From positions 1 to 33,901 of the forward strand of contig NZ_JASHJL010000053.1 of assembly GCF_030733205.1 (NCBI RefSeq): 33,901 nt of DNA, read 5' to 3'. The translations under genes were made by a program, and so were the position numbers. The notes below the pieces were generated by a model, which saw only the letters and a list, made by a program, of their open reading frames with translations, did no database searches and was not told the DNA's origin. This document shows positions 22,818 through 30,725 of the stretch, one piece after another. Source of the DNA: Mameliella sp. MMSF_3455 (lineage in GTDB: Bacteria > Pseudomonadota > Alphaproteobacteria > Rhodobacterales > Rhodobacteraceae). Within the stretch, counting starts at the first letter, position 1. Each line of letters starts with the position of its first letter.

Positions 22818-23786
22818 ATGGATCGCACCGACCCGGACCCAAAGGCCCCCGTCGACGCCGCACTGATCGAAGCCACCTACCGGTTCTACCTCGGCCGCAG
22901 CCCGCAGCCCGAGACCGCGCAGGCGCTGATCGACCGCCAGCTGCCGCTGCGGCGGCTGGAAAACAACATGCTGAACTCGCGCGAGTACTGGAAGAAGGGC
23001 CCGGTGCTGGCCACCCACCGGCGCGGGCCCTGGGACGGGTCGATCCTGGTGGTGGAACCGGCGCGGATCCTGTTCTGCCCGATCGCCAAGGTCGCCAATA
23101 CCTCGGTCAAGGACTGGGCGCTGCGCCTGTCCGGGCACAGGACCGACAAGCCGGTGCACACGCTGCTGGACAGCGGCAAGGTGCGGCTGCAGGCGCGCTA
23201 TCATTCTGAACGGGAATTCGATGCCATCATGCGCGACCCGGACTGGGCGCGGGTGGCACTGCTGCGCGATCCGGTCGACCGGCTGATCAGCTGCTACTGG
23301 GACAAGTTCGTGCGCAACCGCCGGGTGTCGTCGGTGCTGCATCACACCACGCCGGTCTACCGCTTCCTGCTGCGCGAGGAGGAGATCACCGAAGAGCAGG
23401 TCGAGGAGGGGATCACCTTCCGCCAGTTCTGCCACTACATCAACCTCGCCCCCCGCGAGGAGATGGACCCGCACTGGGCACCGCAGTCGCGCTACCTGGA
23501 AACCTGCCGCTGGGACCACCTGTTCCGGATCGAGGACATCGACGCCTTCGAACGTTTCGTGCTGGACCGCTGCGGGCCGGACCTGCAGGGGGAACGGCTG
23601 GGCATGCAGAACGTCGCGCCCCGCCACGCGGGCACGGTGGACGAGATGCTGGCCGATGTGCCCCCGGCGAAACTGGACAAGTTCCGCAACCTGCCCAACG
23701 CGGTCCTTCTGACGCCCGACATCGAGGATTTCATCCGCGACTACTTTGCCCTGGACTACGTTCTGCTGGACCGCTGCGCGCGCTGA
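22818..23786 (+). CDS. Family-2 sulfotransferase with N-terminal DUF4214-like segment
   Basis: A 322-residue protein. The catalytic part has the Sulfotransfer_2 pattern known from carbohydrate sulfotransferases (heparan 2-O, chondroitin, HNK-1 types). ILFCPIAKVANTSVKDW carries the 5'-phosphosulfate loop (88-96). VALLRDPVDRLISCYWDKF carries R150 and S158 for the 3'-phosphate. DPHWAPQSRYLE (218-229) gives the conserved HW-PQ. Ahead of it, residues 14-60 read ATYRFYLGRSPQPETAQALI and LENNMLNSREYW, which fits the Y--ILGR-PD----------L---LL-S-E pattern of DUF4214 repeats. CAGGAG seven bases upstream supports ATG 22818. It overlaps neither neighbour and is coupled to the GT4 gene. Sulfation of the sugar placed by that enzyme is the simplest model. 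Confidence 0.88.
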   Translation: MDRTDPDPKAPVDAALIEATYRFYLGRSPQPETAQALIDRQLPLRRLENNMLNSREYWKKGPVLATHRRGPWDGSILVVEPARILFCPIAKVANTSVKDWALRLSGHRTDKPVHTLLDSGKVRLQARYHSEREFDAIMRDPDWARVALLRDPVDRLISCYWDKFVRNRRVSSVLHHTTPVYRFLLREEEITEEQVEEGITFRQFCHYINLAPREEMDPHWAPQSRYLETCRWDHLFRIEDIDAFERFVLDRCGPDLQGERLGMQNVAPRHAGTVDEMLADVPPAKLDKFRNLPNAVLLTPDIEDFIRDYFALDYVLLDRCAR

Positions 23787-23814
23787 GAGGGGGCCGTGCG
23801 CAGGGCTGGTGACA

Positions 23815-23830
23815 GGGCGCCCGCGCGCCC
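23815..23830 (+). terminator. GC hairpin after the sulfotransferase gene
   Basis: GGGCGC and GCGCCC pair around a 4-base loop, 28 bases past the stop. There is no T-tract, so this is only a weak candidate. The rest of the gap to 24055 is lower in GC and carries no gene I can recognise. Confidence 0.3.
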
Positions 23831-24055
23831 ACCAATAATGCGTGTTATGTAATTTAGACAGTCGTGCGACCCGTTTCTCCTCCGGCTTCAGGAGAGTCCG
23901 CACGTTGTTGCACTGTTCCAGGCGCCATCTGTGGTGCGGCATGCCCGCTCTTGCCAAGGTTGCCCGGGAAATGATCGCGGGCTTGCCACATGACACTATT
24001 CCCAAGAACATGATCTTCGATGATCTGTTCGGACAGGGGCTGCCTGGAGGTGTCA

Positions 24056-25525
24056 ATGAATTTCCGCTTGTTCGCCATGCTTCTCATCGGGTTGGCGCTT
24101 CAACACACTCCCTCGAAGGCAGCGGACATCACCTTGGGCGGCGATGCCCTCATGGACTGCGACATCTCACTCGACGGTCCGATCGTGGCGGGCGATGCCG
24201 ATAAAATTCGCACCATTATGGTTGAAAATGACTGGTGGAACCTGTCGAACTGGATCCTCCAAAGAGGAAAGACGCTCTGCCTGAACAGTCCCGGAGGAAG
24301 CTTTCCGGAAGGGATAAAAATCGCTGACGTGATCGATCAATACGGCATAAAGACAGCGATTGGTGCCGGGAAAGTGTGTGAGAGCGCTTGCAGCATCGCC
24401 TTCATGGCTGGAGGGTTGAAAGGGTATGAGGGCACATACTTCATTGACCGCCGCTTGCATCCAAGGGGACGTCTCGGGTTCCATGCGCCGGGTCTCGTGG
24501 TGCCCGATGGGGAGTACAATTCCAAAAGCGTTACTGACGCTTACGAAGTCGCCATTCAAAGCACCCGTGAAATTCTGAAATTTCTACAGTATCGAGAAAA
24601 CCGGATACCGGAAGACCTGTTGATCGAGATGCTTGGAACACCGCCAGGCGACATGTTCCATATCGATACCGTGACCAAGGCCGTCACCTGGAAAATCGAG
24701 ATCACGCCTGTTGGAAACCCGTCATTTGACCGCCGAGAGGCCGCGATAAATGCCTGCGCGAACGGGGCCGGGTGGATGGCGCCGAGCACATCCTCATTTG
24801 CTGGCAGGGACTTCATAAGGGGAGTCGCGCGAAAAGACGGAAACGTCACCGTCCTGGGGCCCACAGACGGCTTCCTGGGGGAAGGAACCTACGGGTGCAA
24901 TGTGGTATATGGAAAGGATCAGAGCGGAGAATTCGTTGTCTCGATGGATTTCCCAAGCGGGGCGGCACCATTCCCAAAGGATTTTGAAAAGGTCTACCTG
25001 TTCGCCCCGGATCTTCCACTTGCGGAATTGCCGCTCGAGGGGGACTGGAGCGACAAGCAGATCATAGAGTACCTGGCCGGAACTCTGTCCCCCGCGCGGC
25101 CTGCCGTGATCGAGACGGCAGCGCTCCGGCCATCTCAAGCCGTTGCGCCCCCGGCGCAAGGGTCTCCCGAGATGGGCATTCCGGCGTTCGCCACCGAGGC
25201 GGACGAAGCCGCCCTGGCGCTGGACCGCGACACACGAAGGGACGTCCAAAGACGGTTGTCGCTTGTTGGGTTCGACACCAAGGGCGTTGACGGCGCATTG
25301 GGGCCGAACTCACGCGCGGCGATCCGGGCCTGGCAGCAATCGAAAGGCTTTCCGGTCTCGGGCTATCTGAACGAAGCGCAAAAAACGGCGCTCTTTTCCG
25401 ACAGCCAGGAACGCTACGAGGACTGGCAGGAGCAGCAAGCGAAGGCCCCCAAAAAGAGGCGCGTCAGGGTCTGTCAGCGCGGGCCGTTGGGCCTGCTTGT
25501 CAACTGCCGCACCGAGTGGCGATAG
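24056..25525 (+). CDS. Secreted ClpP-like serine protease-fold protein with C-terminal peptidoglycan-binding domain
   Basis: A 489-residue exported protein. MNFRLFAMLLIGLALQHTPSKA is a Sec signal peptide cut near A22. The next domain (about 30-230) has the ClpP/crotonase layout of periplasmic COG3904-type proteins: LCLNSPGGSFPEGIKIA (75-91), KVCESACSIAFMAGG (106-120) with S110 at the nucleophile position, and RLGFHAPG (139-146) with H143. A cysteine-rich, probably disulfide-bonded middle follows. Residues about 395-450 (RRDVQRRLSLVGFD, GALGPNSRAAIRAWQQSKG) are a PG_binding_1 domain, which would hold the protein at the cell wall. The tail is basic with two cysteines. GGAGGTGT directly upstream fixes ATG 24056. 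GC content is visibly lower than in the flanking capsule genes, suggesting recent gain. Substrate and activity are unknown. Confidence 0.82.
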   Translation: MNFRLFAMLLIGLALQHTPSKAADITLGGDALMDCDISLDGPIVAGDADKIRTIMVENDWWNLSNWILQRGKTLCLNSPGGSFPEGIKIADVIDQYGIKTAIGAGKVCESACSIAFMAGGLKGYEGTYFIDRRLHPRGRLGFHAPGLVVPDGEYNSKSVTDAYEVAIQSTREILKFLQYRENRIPEDLLIEMLGTPPGDMFHIDTVTKAVTWKIEITPVGNPSFDRREAAINACANGAGWMAPSTSSFAGRDFIRGVARKDGNVTVLGPTDGFLGEGTYGCNVVYGKDQSGEFVVSMDFPSGAAPFPKDFEKVYLFAPDLPLAELPLEGDWSDKQIIEYLAGTLSPARPAVIETAALRPSQAVAPPAQGSPEMGIPAFATEADEAALALDRDTRRDVQRRLSLVGFDTKGVDGALGPNSRAAIRAWQQSKGFPVSGYLNEAQKTALFSDSQERYEDWQEQQAKAPKKRRVRVCQRGPLGLLVNCRTEWR

Positions 25526-25551
25526 CGCCACCCTGCCCGACCCGCACCCCC

Positions 25552-27447
25552 TCACACCAGCACCATCCCCGCGTCCACCTCTGCCCCCAGGAAGACCACC
25601 CGCAGGCCCGCGTCCTCGAAGACCGCATCGGCACCCTCCATCGTCACATGCCCCATGGCCTCCGCCACGTCGGCATAGCCGAAGCCCGTGAGGTCGACCA
25701 CGTCCCAGGGTTCGAGGTCGCTCACCGTCTTGGCCCCCTGCCCCGCCGGGTCGAAGACGAAGGTATCCGCCCACATGCCCCCCGAGAGCAGGTCGTCGCC
25801 CGCGCCGGGGCGCAGCACGTCGTCCGGGCCGAAACCCGCCATGTAGGCGACCAGGTCCGCCGCCGTCTCCGCCACGTATTCGGGCGAGTTGACGAAACGC
25901 TCCACCAGCGTTTCGCGGCCCATGCCGCCCGCCAGTTGCGACGACCAGGTGGCAAAGCCGCCCGGGTCCGGGTCGCGGTCCAGCACGTTGCGGTAGAGCA
26001 GGGTGATGAACTCGGCATCCGTGGTGGCGCCATAGGTCGACTGGAACTCGGGCGAGGCCATGAACTGCGCCACCACCGCCGGGTAGGCCGTGCCGCCCGC
26101 CAGCGCCGCGACCCAGCCGGTCAGCCCGCCCGCGTCCGGCTCGCGGTCGAAGATCCCGCGATACAACCTGTATACATCATCCACCCGGTCGGTCGGGTCG
26201 TGGCCGGTGTCAAAGGCCGCCAGCGCGTCGGCGCTGCGGGACTGGTGTTCGGGGCTTTCGGCAAAGAGCAGCACCAGGCGTTCGCGGCTCATGCCGCCGT
26301 CGAGGCTGGCCAGCCAGGAGGCCAGCCCGGCATCGTCCGGGTCTCGCGTCAGCACGTTGTTGTAGAGCAGCGTGACGAACTCTGCATCCGTGGTGTTGCC
26401 GTAGGTGGCCTGGAACTCGGGCGAGGCCATGAAGCCGGTCACCACCTCCTCGAGCGTGCGGTCGCCGGTGGCCAGCCGCGCGACCCAGGCCTGGTGCCCG
26501 TTCACATCCGGCTCGCGCCCGAGGACCGCCGCATACAGCCGGTAGACCTGGGCCGAGACATCGGTGCCGTAAAGCCCGCGCCCCTCGCCCAGCATCACGT
26601 CGTCGCCGCCCAGCCCCGACAGCGTCACCGCCCCTTCGCCGCCCAGCAGCAGGTCGCCCTCCGCCGTGCCGGTGCCCGGATCGGGCGCGCCGTAGAGATC
26701 CGGCAGCGCCACCTCGCCATCGGCAAAGCGCACCCGCTCGACGCCCGACAGGGTCAGCACCATGCCCGGCGCGCTCAGCACCGGCGCCTCGGCCGTGCCG
26801 CCCACCGTCACCGCGCCGCGCACCTGGTCCACCACAACCGTGTCGGTGCCGGCGCCGCCATCGATGGTATCGTCGCCGCCGCCGCCGCTCAGGCTGTCGT
26901 CGCCGGCGCCGCCCGCGATGTGATCGTCCCCGCCCTGCCCCGCCAGCACCTCGTTGCCGCTGCCCCCGGACAGGTCGAGATCCACGAAACCGCCGGTGGC
27001 GGCGAAATTCTGCGTCACCAGCACGCTGGGCCAGGTGCCCGAGCCCTCGTAGGTCAGCGGCCCCTGCGTGATGCCGATGCCGATCACCACCAGGTCGGGG
27101 TTCATCAGGTTGGCGTAATGGCCGGGGCTGTTCATCAGGTTGGCGTGCAACTGCGCCACCTCGTCGTAATAGCCGCCCGAGCCGGAGACCGAGACCGCGG
27201 CGATGTTCTCGGCGCTGCGCCAGCTGCCGGAGAGATCCATGCCCGCGGCCAGCATCCGCTGGGTGGCGCTGCTGCCCCCGACCCCGGTGTGGCTGAAGAC
27301 ATCCGCCTCCACCATCCAGTCGCTATGCGCCTGGGCCGAGCTGTTGAGGTTCAGCTCCAGCACCAGCGGCGCCAGGCCAAGCGCCGCCCGGTCGGCGTTG
27401 ATCAGATCCAGCATGTAGCGTTCGAGATCGCTGGCGACGGTTGTCAT
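25552..27447 (-). CDS. CAP-domain (SCP/PR-1-like) RTX protein with two DUF4214 modules
   Basis: A 631-residue type I-secreted protein. Residues 1-150 are a CAP domain: SAQAHSDWM with H41, FSHTGVGG with H53, SAENIAAV with E80, and NSPGHYANLMNP with H110. These are the conserved cavity residues of the SCP/YkwD group. RTX nonapeptides occupy about 160-206 and 262-290. Two DUF4214 modules follow: YRLYAAVLGREPDVNG to LLFAESPEH, and YRLYRGIFDREPDAGG to VNSPEYV. The end (about 555-631) has ADTFVFDPAGQG and DLEPWDVVDLTGFG, closely matching the tail of the S8 protease upstream. There is no signal peptide. GGGAG seven bases upstream supports ATG 27447. Because both genes share the RTX and DUF4214 chassis, they likely use the same exporter. 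CAP domains in bacteria have few defined roles; no function is claimed. Confidence 0.88.
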   Translation of the reverse strand: MTTVASDLERYMLDLINADRAALGLAPLVLELNLNSSAQAHSDWMVEADVFSHTGVGGSSATQRMLAAGMDLSGSWRSAENIAAVSVSGSGGYYDEVAQLHANLMNSPGHYANLMNPDLVVIGIGITQGPLTYEGSGTWPSVLVTQNFAATGGFVDLDLSGGSGNEVLAGQGGDDHIAGGAGDDSLSGGGGDDTIDGGAGTDTVVVDQVRGAVTVGGTAEAPVLSAPGMVLTLSGVERVRFADGEVALPDLYGAPDPGTGTAEGDLLLGGEGAVTLSGLGGDDVMLGEGRGLYGTDVSAQVYRLYAAVLGREPDVNGHQAWVARLATGDRTLEEVVTGFMASPEFQATYGNTTDAEFVTLLYNNVLTRDPDDAGLASWLASLDGGMSRERLVLLFAESPEHQSRSADALAAFDTGHDPTDRVDDVYRLYRGIFDREPDAGGLTGWVAALAGGTAYPAVVAQFMASPEFQSTYGATTDAEFITLLYRNVLDRDPDPGGFATWSSQLAGGMGRETLVERFVNSPEYVAETAADLVAYMAGFGPDDVLRPGAGDDLLSGGMWADTFVFDPAGQGAKTVSDLEPWDVVDLTGFGYADVAEAMGHVTMEGADAVFEDAGLRVVFLGAEVDAGMVLV

Positions 27448-27628
27448 GCCCTGGCTCCCTGGCTGTTTCACGCGCGCAACATGACCCGCAGATCATGGCA
27501 TCCCCGGGGCGGAATTGCGCAGGGCGCGCGGAAACTCAACTGCATTTGTCCGGGTCTCGCCCGCGGCCGGGAAAATGGCATGAAACCGCGCAAACCGGGG
27601 GCCGGGATCCGCGCGGCGGGGGCGGAGG

Positions 27629-27644
27629 GTTTCGCGCGCGAAAC
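27629..27644. repeat. 16-bp perfect palindrome GTTTCGCGCGCGAAAC, copy 2
   Basis: Intergenic copy, 34 bases past the stop of the S8 protease gene and about 180 bases upstream of the CAP-RTX start. Flanks are GC-rich but do not extend the symmetry. The rest of the 27448-27677 gap holds no gene I recognise. Confidence 0.85.
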
Positions 27645-27677
27645 ATCCCCGCCCCGGGTTCCGGTCAGGCCACCCGG

Positions 27678-30536
27678 TCAGGCCAGCTCGATCATGCCCG
27701 CATCGATCTGCGCCAGCTCGGTGTCGAGAAAGACCAGGGTTTCACCCGCCGCCTCCAGCACCACATCGTCTCCCTGCTGGATCATGGCCCCATGCAGCTG
27801 CGCCGCCGTCATGCCGAAGCCCTCGAAGACCAGCACGTCCCAGGGCTCCAGGTCGGTCACGGTCACGGGGCCCTCCGCGCCATCGGCGGCAAAGACGAAC
27901 CGGTCGGCATAAAGCCCGCCCGAAAGCACGTCGGCCCCGCCATCGGCCCGCAGCACGTCGTCCACCCCGCGCGCCGCCATCCAGGCCGCCAGCGCCGGGG
28001 CGGTGGTGGCCACGAACTCCGGCGAGGCCAGGAAGAACGTCACCAGCTTGACCCGGGTCATGCCCTCCTCCAGCCGCGCCACCCAGCCCTCCAGCCCCTC
28101 CGGGTCGGGCGCCCGCTTGAGCACGTTTTCATAGAGCAGGGTGACAAAGGCCGCATCATCGGTGGCCGCGCCATAGGTGGCGGTGAACTCGGGCGCGCCC
28201 ATGAAGCCGCTCACCACCTGGTCGAAGCTGCGCGTGCCCGCCGCCAGCGCCCCGGTCCAGCTCTCGAAGCCGCCCGGGTCCGGGTCGCGGTCGAAGATCG
28301 CGTGGTAGAGCCGGAACATGTCGTCGGACCAGGAGGTCACGTCGCGCGCCCGGTCATGGGCCGCCTGCGCGCCGGCGGTGGCGGCCTGGTGCTCGGGGCT
28401 TTCGGCGAACAGCAGCACCAGCCGCGCCCGGCTCATCCCGCCTTCCAGCGCCGCCAGCCAGGAGGCCAGCCCGGCGGCATCGGGCGCGCGGTGCAGCACG
28501 TTGGCATAAAGCAGGGTGACGAAGTCCTCGTCGCTGGTCGCGCCATAGGTCCTGGCAAACTCGGGCGCGGCGATGAAATCCCAGGCCACCGATTCCAACC
28601 CCCTCTGGCCCAGGGTGATCCGCTGCACCCAGCCCTGGTGCCCGCCCGCGTCCGGCTGCCGCCCGAAGACCGCCAGGTAGAGCCGGTAGACCTGGGCCGA
28701 GATCTCGGTGTGGTAGAGCCCCGCGCCGCCGCCCTGGATCACGTCGTCCCCCGGCCCGCCGGAGAGGTCGTCCGCGCCCCCTGCCCCGGTCACCAGGTCG
28801 CGGCCGCGCCCCGCGCGCAGCAGGTTGGCCCCGGCCCCGCCGGTCAGCACGTCGTCGCCATCGCCCGAGACCGCGTTCTCGATCCCGCCGGTGATCCCGG
28901 CCCAGGGCGTGCCCGCCACCGCCAGGGTCGCGGTCCCGTCCAGGCTTATCGTCACCGGATCGGCCAGGGCGGCGGCATTGATCCAGTCGCTGCCGTCATT
29001 GCCGTCATGGGCCTGCGCCCGCTGCGGATCGGCGGCCAGCAGCGCCGGGAAATCGGCGGTGAAGGTCCAGATGTCCGCACCGTCTTCGGGACGGCCGAGG
29101 AACTCCAGCCCGATGCCCTCCAGCGTGCCCCCGCCTCCCGGGGTCCCGTCGCTGACCCGCACCGTCCAGGTGCCCTCGCTGGACAGGCCGCGCAGGGCGG
29201 CGACGCCGAAGGTCCAGTCCCCCGAAAGCGCGTTGGCGCCGCCATCGCCCTCGGCCAGCACCACCTCGGAACCATCGGGCGCCACCAGCGTCAGCGTGAG
29301 GTCCGAGGCAAAGGCATGGCTGATCTCGACGGTGACGTAGACACGTTCGATCACCATGCCCTCGTCAACGGAAATGCTCAGCCCGGTATCGGCGAAATCG
29401 TCGATCGGGCGCGACTGCTGCCGCGAGAAGGAGGCGCGAACCAGGCTGCTTTCCGTCGCCGCCGCGCCGCCCCGCATCTCCAGCCAGTGTTCGGCCATGC
29501 GCACGGCGGCAAAGGCATCGAGCAGGCCAAAGCCGTAGCTGGGGCTGAAGCTGAGACCGCCGCCGTTCCATGTGCCGCCATAGGCGCGCCATTCCCCCGC
29601 CTCCCAGCCCTCGGCCGGCCCGCCATAGGCGGACCCGGTCTGTGCCGCGCTCTGCGCCAGGATCTCCTGCACGTCGCGGTATCCCAGCCCCGGCTCGGTC
29701 TCCAGCATCAGCGCCACCACGCCCGAGACCAGCGGCGTCGCCGCCGAGGTGCCGCCAAAGCTGCCGGTCCAGGCGCCCGTGGCATAGCCCGCGCTGCCGG
29801 TGATGTCCGAGGTCTGGCTGGAGGCAGGCCCCGAGATCAGCAGGTTGGCGCCGAAGTTCGAGTAGTCCATCACCTGCCCGTCACGGTCGACCGCGCCCAC
29901 CACGATCACCGTGTGCAGCACGTTGTGCCCCTCGCCCTGGGCATTGCCCAGGATGCCGTAGCCGGCCAGCACGGGATCGTTGGCATCGTTGCCCGCCGCC
30001 TTGACGAAGACGGTGCCCAGGCCGCCGCGCCCCTCGGTCGCGGCGCGGATCATGCCGCGCGCCTCCTGCCAGGCATTGCTGCCGGGATCGCCCAGGTCCC
30101 AGTGGTCCGAGAACTCGGGCCTGACGCCGTAGCTCTGGTTGACCACGTCGAAGACCCGCCCCCAGGCCAGGGCATCCTCGACCACCGCGTCGCTCCGGAT
30201 CTGGATGTCGCTGAGATAATCCACCGAGGTCAGCCGCGCGCCCCAGGCCACGCCGATCACCCCGACCCCGTTCAGCGCCGCGCCGACCAGCCCCGCCACC
30301 GAGGTGCCGTGGCCGGAAGCCTCCGGGTTGTGGGTGCCGTCATCGCTGCCCAGGCCGACGTAATGCAGGCTGGCGTCATAGTTGTCGGCCAGGTCCACAT
30401 GGACCTGGTCCATGCCGTCGTCGTAGATGCCGACATGGATGCCGGCGCCGCTGACCTCCTGCCAGACCGTCTCGATGTCGCCGATGAGGTCGAAATGCCA
30501 TTGCAGCGCGTAGCGCGGATCGGTGATGGTGACCAT
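27678..30536 (-). CDS. Subtilisin-like (S8, kexin-type) protease with P domain, RTX and DUF4214 modules
   Basis: A 952-residue secreted protease with no signal peptide and no obvious propeptide, consistent with type I export and calcium-driven folding outside. The catalytic set is complete: D39 in VGIYDDGMD, H76 in SGHGTSVAGL, oxyanion N183 in AAGNDAND, and S264 in GGTSAATPLVSG. Residues about 385-480 (LSISVDEGMVIERVYV, ISHAFASDLTLTLVAP, WTVRVSDGTPG) form a proprotein-convertase P domain. RTX repeats lie near 560-630. Two DUF4214 modules follow: YRLYLAVFGRQPDAGG and the one starting FRLYHAIFDRDPDPGG. The tail has ADRFVFAADG and DLEPWDVLVFEGFG, like the CAP protein. Upstream CAGGGC gives a modest ribosome site. 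Its substrate could be another surface protein or an environmental protein; neither is shown. Confidence 0.92.
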   Translation of the reverse strand: MVTITDPRYALQWHFDLIGDIETVWQEVSGAGIHVGIYDDGMDQVHVDLADNYDASLHYVGLGSDDGTHNPEASGHGTSVAGLVGAALNGVGVIGVAWGARLTSVDYLSDIQIRSDAVVEDALAWGRVFDVVNQSYGVRPEFSDHWDLGDPGSNAWQEARGMIRAATEGRGGLGTVFVKAAGNDANDPVLAGYGILGNAQGEGHNVLHTVIVVGAVDRDGQVMDYSNFGANLLISGPASSQTSDITGSAGYATGAWTGSFGGTSAATPLVSGVVALMLETEPGLGYRDVQEILAQSAAQTGSAYGGPAEGWEAGEWRAYGGTWNGGGLSFSPSYGFGLLDAFAAVRMAEHWLEMRGGAAATESSLVRASFSRQQSRPIDDFADTGLSISVDEGMVIERVYVTVEISHAFASDLTLTLVAPDGSEVVLAEGDGGANALSGDWTFGVAALRGLSSEGTWTVRVSDGTPGGGGTLEGIGLEFLGRPEDGADIWTFTADFPALLAADPQRAQAHDGNDGSDWINAAALADPVTISLDGTATLAVAGTPWAGITGGIENAVSGDGDDVLTGGAGANLLRAGRGRDLVTGAGGADDLSGGPGDDVIQGGGAGLYHTEISAQVYRLYLAVFGRQPDAGGHQGWVQRITLGQRGLESVAWDFIAAPEFARTYGATSDEDFVTLLYANVLHRAPDAAGLASWLAALEGGMSRARLVLLFAESPEHQAATAGAQAAHDRARDVTSWSDDMFRLYHAIFDRDPDPGGFESWTGALAAGTRSFDQVVSGFMGAPEFTATYGAATDDAAFVTLLYENVLKRAPDPEGLEGWVARLEEGMTRVKLVTFFLASPEFVATTAPALAAWMAARGVDDVLRADGGADVLSGGLYADRFVFAADGAEGPVTVTDLEPWDVLVFEGFGMTAAQLHGAMIQQGDDVVLEAAGETLVFLDTELAQIDAGMIELA

Positions 30537-30725
30537 ATGCCCTGAAAACCGCCTGAAAAAAACGGGACAGCCCCGCGCCGCGGACCGCCGTGGCCCCGGT
30601 CGAAACCCATTCGAATTAGTGCCGGAAAACCGCCCTGCCGGTCAACGGACTCGGCCGGCGCAGCCCCGCTTTGCGCCGCGCCCCTGCGCCCGCTAGAAGG
30701 GCGCGCACCAGCGAAGAGTCCCGTG

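Noticed and set aside
21168-24056. Minus-strand frame of over 900 codons across the GT4 and sulfotransferase genes
   Set aside because: Only its last part (21168-21329) shows family-like sequence, the transposase remnant. The rest is the mirror of two well-supported plus-strand genes.
23854-24087. Minus-strand frame before the ClpP-like gene
   Set aside because: It runs through the ribosome site and signal-peptide codons of the gene at 24056 and shows no recognisable motif.
27629-27644. Calling the 16-bp palindrome a parS site
   Set aside because: Outer bases match the GTTTC...GAAAC form, but the centre is GCGCGC instead of the ACGT-type core of known parS, so identity cannot be claimed.
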